Source of the DNA: Chlorops oryzae
Taxonomy: Eukaryota > Arthropoda > Insecta > Diptera > Chloropidae
NCBI GenBank assembly: GCA_020466095.1
Contig: CM035806.1
Span: forward strand, 56,626,916 to 56,690,915
Direction of reading: 5' to 3'
DNA length: 64,000 bases
Shown: in pieces, positions 1 to 11,160 of the stretch
How the letters are laid out: every line of letters begins with the position of its first letter
How positions within the stretch are numbered: the stretch's first letter is position 1
Notes under the pieces: generated by a model
Seen by the model: only the letters and a program-made list of their open reading frames with translations
Told to the model about the DNA's origin: nothing
The model's database searches: none
Translations under genes and position numbers: made by a program

Positions 1-329
1 TGTTATTCTGAATGTTTTTTCCTAAAAATACTACTCAAGTTGCGAAAAAGAAAAAAATTCCTCGTAAGGGCAGGACATTGGCCTGGGTGCGAGAACATTT
101 TTTTTAGGTTAAAAGAAAAAGGTCCCGTCTTTTCATCAGATTGCTTACATTTTCGGTTGAAGTAACTCATCAGTCCAGCGAGATGTTAACAACTTAATAT
201 TCAATGAAATTTTAGATATACAACCAAGATCTAGACGTCCGCCTTAGTTGAGCTTGAAAGAAACGTGGGTTAAGCTCAGATCTGTGAAAGCTAATTCTAA
301 GTTAGCTGAAGCTGCAATAGTCCTCAATA
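1..329. other. No supported feature (AT-rich)
   Basis: I see no reliable coding or repeat structure here. The adjoining Tc1 remnant may begin inside this stretch, but no terminal inverted repeat could be recognised. Confidence 0.4.
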
Positions 330-1510
330 TTGAAGAGTAGTACCAGAAGTAAGTTACACCCGATGCCATCCAAAAAATTCGAAAAAGAGTTTGGGCATTG
401 TGAACGTATGGTCCGTATAAAGTCGCTAATAAGGCAAATGAATTATATTGATACTGCAAACATTGGCTTTCGCCGAAAAATACAAAAATTAGCCTCTAGA
501 GTTTTGAAAACAGGTTATATTCCCTGATAAGAGTAAATTCTGCATATTGAAAGTGAAAGGTCATCAGATTGTGTGATGGAATAGAGGCTCTACCATAAAT
601 GTAAAAAAACTCCGAACGACTGTAAAGCATGGTGGTGGTGATGTTATGTTGTGTGGGTGAAGCATTCAATAAATTTCAGTTTTTGAGGTTAATATAAATG
701 CAGCAGATTATGTGAACATTCCTTAATGTAATTTAAAAAAAAACTGCAGCATGTTTTGCCCTTAAGGGCCCTCTCCAGCTCTGTAAGGAATCTCAGCAGG
801 AATTTTCTAAATTTTCCTTAAAGGGAAAAACGTAGCAAAATTTCATTTTTTAATGCAATAGTGACAATCTATATATCTATATATTTTTCGTCAAGACGTT
901 TCTTATAATCGAAAATTTTTGATTTCATTTATCCATTTCTGAAAATTACACAATGAACCTTGTTAAATCTATTTAATTTTTTTCGAACTTGCCTCTTCTG
1001 TCAAAATTCCTTTCAGAAAGAACGGAAAATCAATAATTCTAACAGAAAAATCTGTGTTACCGTGTTTTATTTACAGCAAAAAAGGGAGCGAAAACAGAAA
1101 CTACTTTTTGACGAACTGGAGACTGTTAACAGAAAATTTCTGACACAAAAATTCCTTCAGCATTTCTTAAGCTTTTTTTTTATATGAAGTTTTTCATTTC
1201 TGACAGAGCTGGAGATGGCCCTTTAGTGATAAAGTTTTCTTCTAACGAGATAACGACCCAAAGCAGACTGTGCACATAACGAAACTCTGGATGCTATTTA
1301 ATGTCCGCAATAAGCTTAAAACATGTACCCAGATCTCCAGATCTGTATTCAATAGAGGACCTATGGCATCATTTAAAACGGAAAATTCGATCCCCACCGA
1401 TAACGTCAAAGGCAATTCTGAAGGAGGTCTTTCTGCTCTATTGATATGTAATGTCTTTTGAATCTTCGAAGAAACTGTTTGATTCTTTGCTAAAAGGATT
1501 GGTATGCTAT
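330..1510 (+). pseudogene. Tc1-like transposase remnant, split by a MITE
   Basis: A decayed DD34E-type transposase of the Tc1/mariner superfamily, the enzyme that cuts and pastes these elements at TA. Seen: around 515-650 the frames give DKSKFCI, then a GSTINVKKLRTTVKHGGG block (Tc1 pattern: S-D-E-S-K-F ... L-R-P-T-V-K-H-G-G-G), followed by a stop where WGCFS is expected. After a 460-bp insert the frame resumes at about 1227 with F-x-Q/R-D-N-D-P-K-Q-T, then PRSPDLYSIEDLWHHLKRKI at about 1328-1385, matching PQSPDLNPIE-LW of the family. Several stops and frameshifts make it non-functional. The N-terminal DNA-binding part and both termini are not recognisable. Confidence 0.8.
763..1225. mobile_element. 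MITE with about 22-bp TIRs inside the Tc1 remnant
   Basis: The left end (763 on) reads TAAGGGCCCTCTCCAGCTCTG and the reverse complement of the right end reads TAAAGGGCCATCTCCAGCTC and onward, matching over about 22 bases with two mismatches or a small gap. It interrupts the Tc1 reading frame between NCSMF and SDKVFF. A CCCTTAAG/CCCTTTAG pair overlaps the ends and could be an imperfect 8-bp duplication, which would fit hAT; this is not settled. The open frame at 960-1187 within it has no recognisable protein. Confidence 0.65.
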
Positions 1511-1762
1511 GTTCTCACTATAGGGGTTAAGTTCTTAACCCGATACTTTAACTCAAAGCGTTCATATCAGCTTCGAGCGAGTTAAGGTTAACTAACGTCA
1601 TATGACCCAGCCAGAAAGTTGACTACTTCTGCACTACTTCCGAAGTGGTGAAAATTCATACTGCGGCTACTCGCATTACTAACCCTAACTGTTAATGAAG
1701 TTTGTTAGAAGATGGCCGCTGTTTTCATTACATGCATGCGATAATGTCCGGCTTGGGAGTTA
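1511..1762. other. Unassigned spacer
   Basis: No coding or repeat feature recognised between the Tc1 remnant and the non-LTR fragment. Confidence 0.4.
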
Positions 1763-1772
1763 TAAATATATA

Positions 1773-2520
1773 AAACGCGCAATAGACTCAATTATAAACA
1801 TAAACAACAATAACCTTTACCCAAAAATAATAAGATCACAACTCACCAAATTAGCCCCAAAAATAAAACTGCTCTGGATACCAGGACACTCGAACATACA
1901 AGGCAACGAACTAGCTGATAAAACTGCGAAGCAAACACTCTCTACCCCCATTAATATACACTACCAACACAAACACTACAGACATAAACAAATACCTGAA
2001 AGATCAGCTGACAGAAAATCTCAATAATACAATTACAAGCTGCAACGAATGGTACAAAAAAATAAACCAAAACAAATTACACATAAAAAATTACACAAAA
2101 GACTCCCTTCAAGAACTCAATAGAACGGAACAAACAAAACTAATCAGACTCCGACTAGGACACACGAAACTTACACACCAACATTACTTAGACCCCTCAT
2201 GCAACACTCCCCTAGAACTAACTTAGAACACATTCTACTAAACTGCACTGCGTTCACACACATAAGATCAATAATATTTCACAATGCAAATCCCATAAAT
2301 TGCCTTACCAATCCCAGCCTAGAAAATGCTAAAAAACTGATACAATACCTCAAACAAACCAAATTATTTAATCAACTCTAAAGAAATGTACAATTATTGA
2401 CTTCAAATACTAGCGTTAAGCTACACATAATCACATAGCCGAAGGCCCTAGCAGCCAGTGCTATACTCTACAATAAGTTAGCATAAGTTTTTGTAAACTT
2501 TACTATCTTTAATAAATAAA
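1773..2520 (+). pseudogene. 3' end of a non-LTR retrotransposon (RNase H and C-terminus)
   Basis: A 5'-truncated non-LTR element. Seen: at about 1866-1935 the frame gives LLWIPGHSNIQGNELADKTA, the H-x-G...N-x-x-A-D region of the RNase H domain that ends I, LOA and R1-type ORF2 proteins. After a frameshift near 2000 the C-terminus follows at about 2195-2381, including LEHILLNC (the conserved H-I-L-x-x-C of the terminal zinc knuckle) and the stop at 2379-2381. The 3' end is a run of TAAA/TAA repeats (about 2508-2528), as in I-clade and related elements. TAAATATATA occurs at 1763-1772 and again at 2521-2530 and could be the target-site duplication, but it is low complexity. Confidence 0.8.
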
Positions 2521-2813
2521 TAAATATATACCATATATGGAAGTGAGAATGCGAACTGAGAAGCGAAATCGATTGTAAACACAACTGCGTGGCGAGTTTC
2601 AAGCATGCAAGAATTTGAATGCGAAATCATAAATGAAAAAGTTCTTATTTTACCTGAAATATAATTTTCTACTATTCTTCAAACATTTCTTTATCGATTT
2701 ATATAAAAATTTTATATCTAATTTCTAAAATATAAGCAAAATTCGCATCGAAAAGTAAAAAGCCGGTTTAACATTGGAAACAACAACATTCGTTGCGATT
2801 TTGAGTTTGTGAC

Positions 2814-5176
2814 CAGTGTTGCCAAACTGATACAATCGTATCAAAAGTGATACTTTTTTTCCAAATGATACGGAGATACTTTTTTTCTGACTTTGATACC
2901 TTTTTTGTTTTGAGGGCTATAATGAAAAAAATTTCAATCAATGGAAAATACTTGCATTTGACAAAAATGTAAAGATAATCGATAACATTGAGGAATTTTG
3001 GGGCAACGTTTCAAATATGAAAAACACAAAACTAAAACAAACACATTGCTTTGTTGTTGTAAAGAAACTAAAAAGTCTAAAAATTTCATAAAATTTGATA
3101 GTTTAGTTTCAGATTTGTTGTAATATTGATATCACCTTGTTAAATACACCTTTATAAGAACTAAACGAAGAACTAAACCTAGTGCCTACACCTGGAATTG
3201 AAGTATGTATGTACATATGTGTATATTAAGCCCGTTTGTTATGTTTGTAAGCATATGAATAGCTGTTTTTGTTCCTTTTTATACCTTTTCCGAAGGAAAG
3301 GGTATATTAAGTTTGGCTCGGAGTATGTAACATACCAAACGAGTCGCCATAGATATAGCCATATATATATATTCTTGATCAGGGTGACAAGTGGAGTCGA
3401 TCTAGCCATGTCTGTCTGTCTGTCGGTCACACTTTAGTTTTTCGTAATTTACTCCAAAGCCATGAAAGAATTCACATTGAAATTTGGCATGGACTTGAAC
3501 CAGGTAAATGTCCGAAAAACTGCATACAAATTTTTTCCGTAGTACCTTCCTGGGTCGTGGGAAGTGGTTCAGAAGTTTCAAAAATCACGACTTTTAACGT
3601 TTTTCGTGGATAACTTTTTTACTATACATCCCAGCTTATTGAAATTTGGTGTGTGTATAGCTACTATGTAGACTTAAGCTTTCGCTGAAAAAAATTGCGA
3701 CATCGCTATAACTATGGTCATCATCCTACACATTAGAAAGAAACACTCTTTCTCTTATTCTCATATCTGTATACAAAAATGAGTTTTTTTGCTTCTTCCG
3801 ATTGTGTATTTTGCCGCCAAATAAAGTCGTCACATAAGGTTAAAATTTGACCATGACCACCATTCGCGAAATTCGCAAAAATTTGATTTTCACTATTTTG
3901 AATTGAGAATTTCGCTGCTAGACAAATGTCCTCTAACGGTTAAAAGTTGACCATGACCACCATTCGCGAAAATTTTGGGCTTAATAATAATTTTGAGTTT
4001 GAGAAGCTAAATCGAGGAACATATAAGGTATAAATAGATATCCAAGCTAGAACAACGAAAACGGCAGGAATTTTCGTTAAGGTAATGTTTTAACATATTT
4101 TAGGCTGAGGAAAAGGTATGTGTGCAATCGGCTTTGCCGATGTAAACTTCTTTACTTGTTTTATTTTATCTTTTGCAATTGTGAAACTGAAGACTTATTT
4201 TTTTTAGGGACCACAACAATTATAGGATTTATTATATAAATTACAATTAAATAGTTATTTCAAAACTCTTTGAAGGAAATTAAATACAAATAATACGATA
4301 CTTATTTTGAAATCGAAAAATAATAATTATTTCTGATAATTATTTTAAAAATCAATAATTAAAATTGATTTTACAAATTTTTCGAACGAAACGGCATATG
4401 GGAAAAAATTTTGGCGTTTTCAGGCCTAAGTCAATGTAAGAGTGTTGGCCTGACAGGTAATAGCCCAGACATTACTCTTACAATACCGGTGCACTTCTTT
4501 TTGCCCATGCAATTTCCTACTTACGTATTGCATGAATAGTAGCTGAATATTCAGACTGGAATTTCCCAAGGAACTTTCAGAAATAATAATCTTTCGATTT
4601 CAAAATAAGTATCGTAAAATAAGACTTATTTTCTGACTTTGAAATAAAAATCAAAATGTAAGACTTATTCTATGATTTATAAATAAATCTTACGATTTAA
4701 GAGATATTTTTCAATTTATATATAAGTATTAGAAAATAAGTCTTATTTTGTAATATGTTTAAAAAAATTCGAAATTGATAATTAAATCTCAATTTTTAAA
4801 TAAAAATTGCAAATTAAGGTTTTTATTTTGTTTTTAGGTATTTCATAAAAAAACAATAACTTTGGTGTATCTCAAGTTTCCGTAGAACAAATAATGCCCA
4901 ATGATTTTTTCGGTAAAAAATCAATGTCGTATTTACTATTTCGATCCCTGATTTCTTTAACATTGAAATTTGAAGTTTTTTTGAAATTCTTATGCGCCTG
5001 GAAAAAGTAAAGAGTTTCCATTTCTTACTTTAGTAGAGTTTTCTCAATTTTTTTTTTTTGGAAATTTTCATTGGCGCTATCAAATTACACTTTTGATACT
5101 TAAGAAATGGTGATACTTTTTGATACTTTTGAATAATTATATTGATACATTATTTTTTGAGCGAGTGGCATCACTG
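2814..5176. mobile_element. hAT-like element with perfect 8-bp duplication
   Basis: Ends read CAGTGTTGCC at 2814 and GGCATCACTG at 5167-5176 (reverse complement CAGTGATGCC), flanked by TTTGTGAC at 2806-2813 and 5177-5184. An 8-bp duplication and CAG(T/G)G ends are typical of hAT elements. GATACTTTT-type motifs recur just inside both ends. No transposase frame is seen, so it is non-autonomous or gutted; about 890 bp of it is a later DINE-1 insertion. The region 4190-4820 is built from short palindromic AATAAGTCTTATTTT-like units. Confidence 0.85.
3275..4162 (+). mobile_element. DINE-1-like Helentron-associated element, nested in hAT
   Basis: Begins with a stem-loop block (TTATACCTTTTCCGAAGGAA, then AGGGTATATTAAG), has the DINE-1 core TATATTCTTGATCAGG, GAGTCGATCTAGCCATGTC and a (TGTC)n tract at about 3400-3425, and ends with a hairpin (ATCGGCTTTGCCGAT at about 4128-4142) followed by TTTACTTGTTTT. 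This is the order known for DINE-1/INE-1 type Helentron derivatives. Two partial direct repeats with CCATGACCACCATTCGCGAA occur at about 3852 and 3952. No protein is encoded. Confidence 0.85.
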
Positions 5177-5184
5177 TTTGTGAC

Positions 5185-5636
5185 GTTTCCTCTCTAAAGT
5201 GGCGCTATCTTGTTTTCTTGTATCATGGTTCTTATCGTTAAGGTTAATTTGAGATACACATGTTATGTTTTGGGTTGACTTTCTGTGCATAAAATTTCTT
5301 AAGATTAACTTAAAATTTGTTTCAAACTGGCTGTACAAATATGGCAGGCGAACTTTTAAATTTTTGATTATTTTTAAAATGTAAGAAAGAAATAAAAGAT
5401 ATGTTTTCATTTCAAAATTCATGGAATTGGCCAGATCAGGCGTATTCATCCCACTTACTTCGATAAAGGACGATATAAAAAAAAAATTTTTTAGGGGATG
5501 CCACTGTTCTAAAATTCTTTTGATAACAGCTTCTCAATCTGCAGCGGAAGTTTTTTACAAGCGTAAGAAGAACACAAGTGAAGTGAATGGCACGTGCACT
5601 TAATGTTATATACTTGTATATCGACTTCACTTTGAA
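5185..5636. other. Unassigned spacer
   Basis: Short open frames on both strands (for example 5171-5449 minus, 5421-5603 plus) have no recognisable domain. The right part may be a decayed continuation of the hAT transposase remnant on the minus strand. Confidence 0.35.
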
Positions 5637-5639
5637 TCT

Positions 5640-6162
5640 AAGCTTTTACGCCGTTTAATTCGCCTGCCATAACATTGGCGTCATCCGTAGCAAATGCTAT
5701 TCAATTTGAAAGAGGAATATTATTTTCACTCAATAAGTTTTTAACAGAAAGAAAAATTGCGTTGGCATCACATTTGGGTAATTCCAATAAGCTTAAAAAC
5801 TGATCACGTACAAGACACGATAAAGGATCGACATACCGAGCAACGAGCACTAACGCCTTTTTGGATGAAATATTGGTAGTTTTATCAACGATCAGAGAAA
5901 ACTTATTTGATTGCAATGGTGAAACTATTGTTTTTAGGGCTTTTGTTCCTAAGATTTCGGCAATTTGTGTCGCTTTGGTACGGGAAAATCTTAATGACTT
6001 TGCAATTCCTGAGTCCGGGCAGCATTCGACTAACAGTTGCGGCAGAAAGTCCATTATCAAAAATGGCGGCTTATGTTGAATACAAACATTATTCTTTTGC
6101 AAGGGGACCTTTTCAAAAGGGTTTTGGATCATTTCCGTTTGATTGTTTTTAAAAGGGAACAA
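5640..6162 (-). pseudogene. hAT-superfamily transposase fragment
   Basis: Part of the catalytic region of a hAT transposase (ZBED-like group). Seen in the 153-residue frame: a CPDSGIAKSLRFSRTKAT stretch near residues 52-70, FSLIVDKTTNIS near residue 88 (hAT pattern S-L-I-V-D-E-S-T-D-x-S, with the catalytic D), and LLSENNIPLS at the C-terminus. After a short break the text continues at about 5700-5650 as IAFATDDANVM, matching I-G-F-A-x-D-x-x-N-V-M. The N-terminal zinc finger and the C-terminal dimerisation region are absent. The start Met at 6162 is only the first Met of the fragment. The upstream side runs into abnormal sequence (6160-7560). Confidence 0.8.
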
Positions 6163-7560
6163 TTAAATTTCATGTCCCAAATGAGTAAAGGAAATTTTAT
6201 GTGTAAAAGTTTTTTTTTTAGGGTTTTTCTTTTTTTCCCTTTTTAAATGTTTAAAATATTTAAATTTATTTTTACCATTGACTTTTTTCCTTTTTCCGGC
6301 CTTTGGCCTTTTAATGAAAAATTAAACAAAAATTAAAACTTTTCATTTAAAGGAATGATTAAATTTTATTCTTATTCTTAAAAATTAAACTCCCTTCTTT
6401 CAACTTCAATAAAAAAGTTGCCTTTTTTTTCAGGCAAAACCAAAATGCCCAAGCGAAATTTGGCCATTGAAAATTCTTTTTTTAAAAATTTCCAATTGGC
6501 CCAAAACCAAACTTTGGCTTGGAAAAATAAAATTTTTTAAATTTACTTTTCGTTGTTTAAAAAAATTTTAGTCCAAGGGAGACCCCAAATAAAAATATTC
6601 CGGGTTTTCAGCGCCCTTTTTTCCAAGACGCCGAATTTAACTCGAATTATTGCCGGGGAAATACCAATTTCCCTTTGCTAGGATTTATAAAGGAAAATTT
6701 AATGAAAGTATTGGCTTTAGTTTAAGAAGGTTTGGAATTAAGGGAAATAAATTTGTCCCCAAATAATTGCTTTTTGAATTTTTAAATTTCTTTTTTAAAA
6801 TGGAAATAAAAATTTATGTTTACAGAATTGTTTTCCGTTTTTCCGCTGGTTTGTTTTAAGGAAAATTTGGGCCAAAAATTGAACTTTTCAAATTTCAGAA
6901 TTGATTAAAATAATACTTAAACTAATAAAAAAAATTAACAAATTACCAACTTTACGAAATACCAAAACTTGGTTCTTTAAGATTCCGTAAATTTGGAAAA
7001 CTTTTAATTGAAAAATTTTTTTTAAACTTTTAATTGGAAAATAATTTGTTCCAAAAAAATAAAAAAATATTTTCGGTTTCTAATTCCAAAGGCCTATAAA
7101 AATTTCTTTTCAGCCACTTTTTTTTTGGCCACATAGCTTCCGGAATTATTCCGGTCGGAGAGGAATACTTCCGTTTTTAAAAATTTTTAAAAAATTATGA
7201 AACTAGGCTTTACCTGAAGGAAAATTTAATATTTTTTCCTTCCCAAAACTTTCAAAAATAAATTTTATTGAAATTTAAGAGAATGAGAAAATGAAAGAAC
7301 CGAATTTTTTTTTTCCCTCGGGTTCGGGCCAAAACAAATTTGTTTTCCATACAATGCCTGTTATTCCAAAATTTACCAATTGGGATAAAAAATTGTTTAA
7401 AGTAACAGTAAAAATATTAATTAATTTTTTGAAAAAATTTGTTAAACCTTTTTTTTGGTGCGAAAATTATAAATTCCAATTTACTACCCAAAATTTCATT
7501 TCTACTCCGATTTTTGCGGTCTTTTACCACGAAATGGGATTTCCGTAGTCCGAACGCTGC
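6160..7560. other. Homopolymer-inflated AT-rich stretch, possibly poor sequence
   Basis: In this stretch a large share of bases lies in runs of two or more (for example TTGGCCCAAAACCAAACTTT near 6496 and CCGGGTTTTCAGCGCCCTTT near 6600). Neighbouring regions of similar AT content do not look like this. No protein or repeat is recognisable; the open frames at 7291-7548 and 7439-7672 have no domain. It may be a low-quality assembly patch. Confidence 0.5.
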
Positions 7561-8084
7561 CACTATATATTTATATGGGGTCGTTACACTTTGCGCCGCC
7601 GTTACAAATGTAAGCTCAGGTGGACAATATTATCAACAAATAAATTTTCCAATTTTTAAAGTAGTGAGGTAAATTTAAGCTTAATATTCTTTTAAATTCA
7701 AAAACATATGACATAGCGCTTCAAATAAATCGAGAAAACTTACTTCAATTCTTCGAAGTTTAAAAATTCTTATGAAAATTAGAGAAAAGACGCATCAAAA
7801 ACGAATAAAAGTAAGTACGTGCTCTCTTCTACACATCTGATCAGGTACTGTCGCACAATTACAATGAAACAATATTGGCTTGAACGGCTTTGAATTCAGC
7901 TCGCACATGGCAGTCTATTTTGTTGCATTCATGAAATTTTGCGCCGGGTCTTATTGCCAACATAAGCAATATTTGCAACACTGCCTCTACTAATGCAATA
8001 TACCCAATTAGTTCCCACAGCACAAGTGAAGCGACAGTTCAATCGAGAAGTGGTTATTTTTAGCCCATGCGCATTGTTCATTTT
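7561..8084. other. Unassigned spacer
   Basis: No supported coding or repeat feature. It may include the decayed 5' part of the reverse transcriptase remnant that follows. Confidence 0.35.
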
Positions 8085-8085
8085 G

Positions 8086-8433
8086 TTTGATATTAGGGCA
8101 GCATTCGACTCTGTGTAGCATTTCTACACACAATGATGAGGGCTTGTTTCCCTTAATTTATTACAAAGTGTTTAAAGTCAAGATAACAAACTGTTTTCTC
8201 GCTATTACTTCGGGCTGCTAACAAGGCTTATGTCGACTCTCGGACTTATAAGAATAACTTTTATTTTTACGAATGATTTTACAAGGTTACCTGACTATGA
8301 TTACTCTATGTTTGTTGACGATACAGCCACCATGAGTGATGGAATATTACTAAATAGAATAGTTCATGAATTGCAAAGAGCTGCCGGCACAAGTGAATCT
8401 TTACAACATTTTGTAATTTTATTATATGGCAGA
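8086..8433 (+). pseudogene. Jockey-like reverse transcriptase fragment
   Basis: A decayed fragment of a non-LTR reverse transcriptase. Seen: about 8086-8115 gives FDIRAAFDSV (RT motif with the catalytic D in F-D-I-x-x-A-F-D). After a frameshift a second frame from 8230 reads STLGLIRITFIFTNDFTRLP and then SMFVDDTATMS, the Y/F-x-D-D catalytic box (here FVDD), followed by ILLNRIVHELQRA. Stops separate the blocks. EN, the N-terminal RT and the 3' end are missing. Confidence 0.75.
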
Positions 8434-9293
8434 TGATTGATGTTACAAATGACAGGTTGAAATGACCTATTTATAGGAAGTGCATATGGTCAGCATGCGA
8501 AATTACTTTGCAGGGTGACCGTATATCATGCGATAATATCTATAATGCTATCAGAAAAATGTAGCAACCGGACACGCAGCTGGTATTTATTTTATTTTTT
8601 TTCACAATACCTCATTTAATAGATCTATGTTAAAAGCAAAACGGGATCTAGCGAGACTTTTTTCCAGCTCCATATAAATTTGATGTTATGCCACTGTCTT
8701 TAAAATATCCAAATTATTAATCGGAAATAAGATTATAAAGTGTTATTTTTCCCATGCATTTTCTATAAATTAATAGAAATTACCTATATAATTACGCAGC
8801 AATCGATGAGGATATATATTAATTATAAAAATTTTAAAGTCATTTACAAAAGTTTGATGTTTCGACTTCCCATGTAGAATGTCATATCAAGGATATGTTA
8901 AAGAAATACCTTTGAGTTACGTATATAGTGGGATTTTATGTTCTTGACTGAGCTAAGGTTAATTCTCTTAATTTGATTTTGCTTTTTGTCACAGCTCATT
9001 ATACTAGTCTAACGTCCACTTATGCTACGGAATTGCCACCTTATTTGTGAAAGTCTTTAATTCCATAAGTTATGTGATAAATGTTTTTCGCATGATTTTA
9101 CAATCTTTTAATATATCAGGAATGCACATCAATATAACAATTTTTACAAGCGGAAGCGACTCTTTTTGAGGAATGCATCAGGAATAATAAAGAACATAAA
9201 TCGCATGAAGCATGGAATATAGTTTCATGAAAAAAGATAATTATTTCAATCGAACATTTGCAAGCTATTTTCGCTAAAATCAATGTCAATTAA
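8434..9293. other. Unassigned AT-rich spacer
   Basis: No supported feature. A short open stretch around 9165-9230 (LFEECIRNNKEHKSHEAWNI) looks coding-like and may belong with the fragment that follows. Confidence 0.35.
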
Positions 9294-9464
9294 CTATTCT
9301 TTGATTTATCCTCAAAGCAGACTTTGCAATATTTGCAATCTTATTTGGATATATCAGAAAGGTATCAAATACAATCTGACGAGCTTGGTAATGAATTTTG
9401 GGAGCAACTCATTAGAAAGTATGTAAAACATAAAGGGTCAGAGTTCATGAATTTATTTGAGTGA
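9294..9464 (+). pseudogene. Unidentified coding-like fragment without start codon
   Basis: Between a stop before 9294 and the TGA at 9462-9464 there are 56 open codons with varied, protein-like composition (SERYQIQSDELGNEFWEQLI, then RKYVKHKGSEFMNLFE). I do not recognise the family. With the similar stretch at about 9165-9230 it suggests a decayed element protein or a transferred exon. No start, splice or promoter signal was identified. Confidence 0.35.
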
Positions 9465-10590
9465 TGAACGATCTTAAATATAGCTATGAAAAAATGTAAT
9501 GGACACCTTATTCTATTTTAAAGTACCTCTACAAGCAATTGAAAAAAGAAAAATAGATTAAACGTATCCTTTTTAACCAAATAATGTATTGATAGAAAAA
9601 GATGCTAAAATATCAACGTATGAATGCTTTGAATTAAAAGAATTATTGTTATGAATTAACTGTAAGAGATACCTTAAATATATGTACCCAGAAAGCAACT
9701 TTGGGTTTTTAGACGAAAGATGCATTCACCTAGTTAAGTGCATAATCGATATTTACTATTATAAATTCCTTGAGTTTTTGGAATATTTTTACTTAATGCC
9801 TAAGATGTTAATCTTTCAACTCATTAGATATTTTACGCATTAACTTACGTTTTATGGTACATACAGGAATACAATTTGACACTTAATACTAATGTATTGT
9901 GAATGTTTTACAAATAGTTACTAAACGCTTTTGCACTAATTACGTGAATGTGACAAGTGATACAATTTATTCACAGTGAGAAAAAGACTTTTAGGATTAG
10001 CAATGAAAAAGAGTAAACCATTCGTTAATTCATGACATAGTTTAAGAAAAGAGCGATTCCTAAACACAGTCATAATATAATGCACTAATATTGCTAAATA
10101 ATGCTGTCTTAACTAGTCTTTAATAATGCATCTCAAGACAGACTGAAATAATGCAAATTTGATTTTGACTTGATTCGTGAAATGACTTTATTGATTTTTT
10201 TATATATAATTTTCTATATTGGTTTCTAATTGTAAATTTGCTGTATACTCTTAATTCTGACAAATGCCGACTTACGCATAGACCATATTAAACGTATTAC
10301 ATTACGATTATGAACGAATTATTTAAGCTTGGAACTTAAATGCTTGAAAGTTATTTGCAACCACATTGTATGCTGCAAAATGATTTAAACATCAACTAAG
10401 AAATTAATATTAAAAAATTTTGAAGTAAATATCCTTTTACTAATTATCACTTTCTTAACTCAAATAAAGAATATGAAAAACGATCTGAAAATCACGAATA
10501 GACAGGCTGAAAATAGAAGAATTTACGTAATACAGCTGTAAATCTGTCTAGCTATTGTAAGCCCTGTTGAGGTATTTTGAGACGAAAGAT
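9465..10590. other. Unassigned AT-rich spacer
   Basis: No coding region. An AGACGAAAGATG motif near 9710 recurs near 10580, and both are followed by AGTTAAGTGCA/ATTAAGTGCA text, hinting at a related decayed repeat. Confidence 0.35.
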
Positions 10591-10893
10591 GGGCTTATTG
10601 CACTAGATATTAAGTGCACTAATCATTTTACTACCATTATTATTTTAGTAGTAGTGTGAACAAAATTTCACTACATGCTTAGTGGTAGTTAAATAAAAAA
10701 TATTGCAGTACAACTAATTTTTAGTGGTATATAAAAAAATTACACTATCACAAATTTTTTGTGGTATTACAAAAGACATTGCACTAACACGCTTCCCCGT
10801 TGCCACTAAATGCTGTTGGGTTGCGTGACATTTTATTCCCACTACCGCTAAAATAATAGCGGTTTGTGAACTTATTTTGTAGTGCAATATGCT
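10591..10893. mobile_element. Possible MITE with 15-bp imperfect TIRs
   Basis: GGGCTTATTGCACTA at 10591 and TAGTGCAATATGCTC at 10879-10893 are inverted copies with two mismatches. The interior is rich in short inverted pieces (AGTGGTA/TACCACT, GCACTA/TAGTGC). No clear duplication of the target was found. Confidence 0.45.
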
Positions 10894-10908
10894 CATTTAT
10901 GGTTGAGG

Positions 10909-11160
10909 CTATTCACGAATCTCAAAACCTCCAAAAGATTTAAGCAACTGATTCCTTGAGGACCCATTAATCATTCCCCAGACACTTAAGCCGACGTCTA
11001 GCCATAGCCGGACATATGGACAGAATGTTCTCCGCTTGCAGAGATCTTCGCTTACCACTCCCATCTCTTTCAGGCGATACTTAAGTCTACAGTTCTCTGT
11101 TAAAAGTGTAGTCTCCGCCCTCATTATCCTGGGAAATGTGAGCCTTTTAGCCCGCCACAT
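10909..11160 (-). pseudogene. C-terminus of a non-LTR retrotransposon (copy 1)
   Basis: Decayed end of an ORF2. The minus-strand frame reads LTENCRLKYRLKEMGVVSED, which fits the L-T-G-H-x-x-L-K-Y-H-L-x-x-M-G segment before the terminal zinc knuckle. After a frameshift a second frame gives AENILSICPAMARRRLKCLG, matching the H-I-L-x-x-C-P-A-x-A-R-x-R-L-x-x-L-G pattern. The pattern resembles LOA/R1-type elements. A second copy of the same region follows at 11161-12000. Confidence 0.65.
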
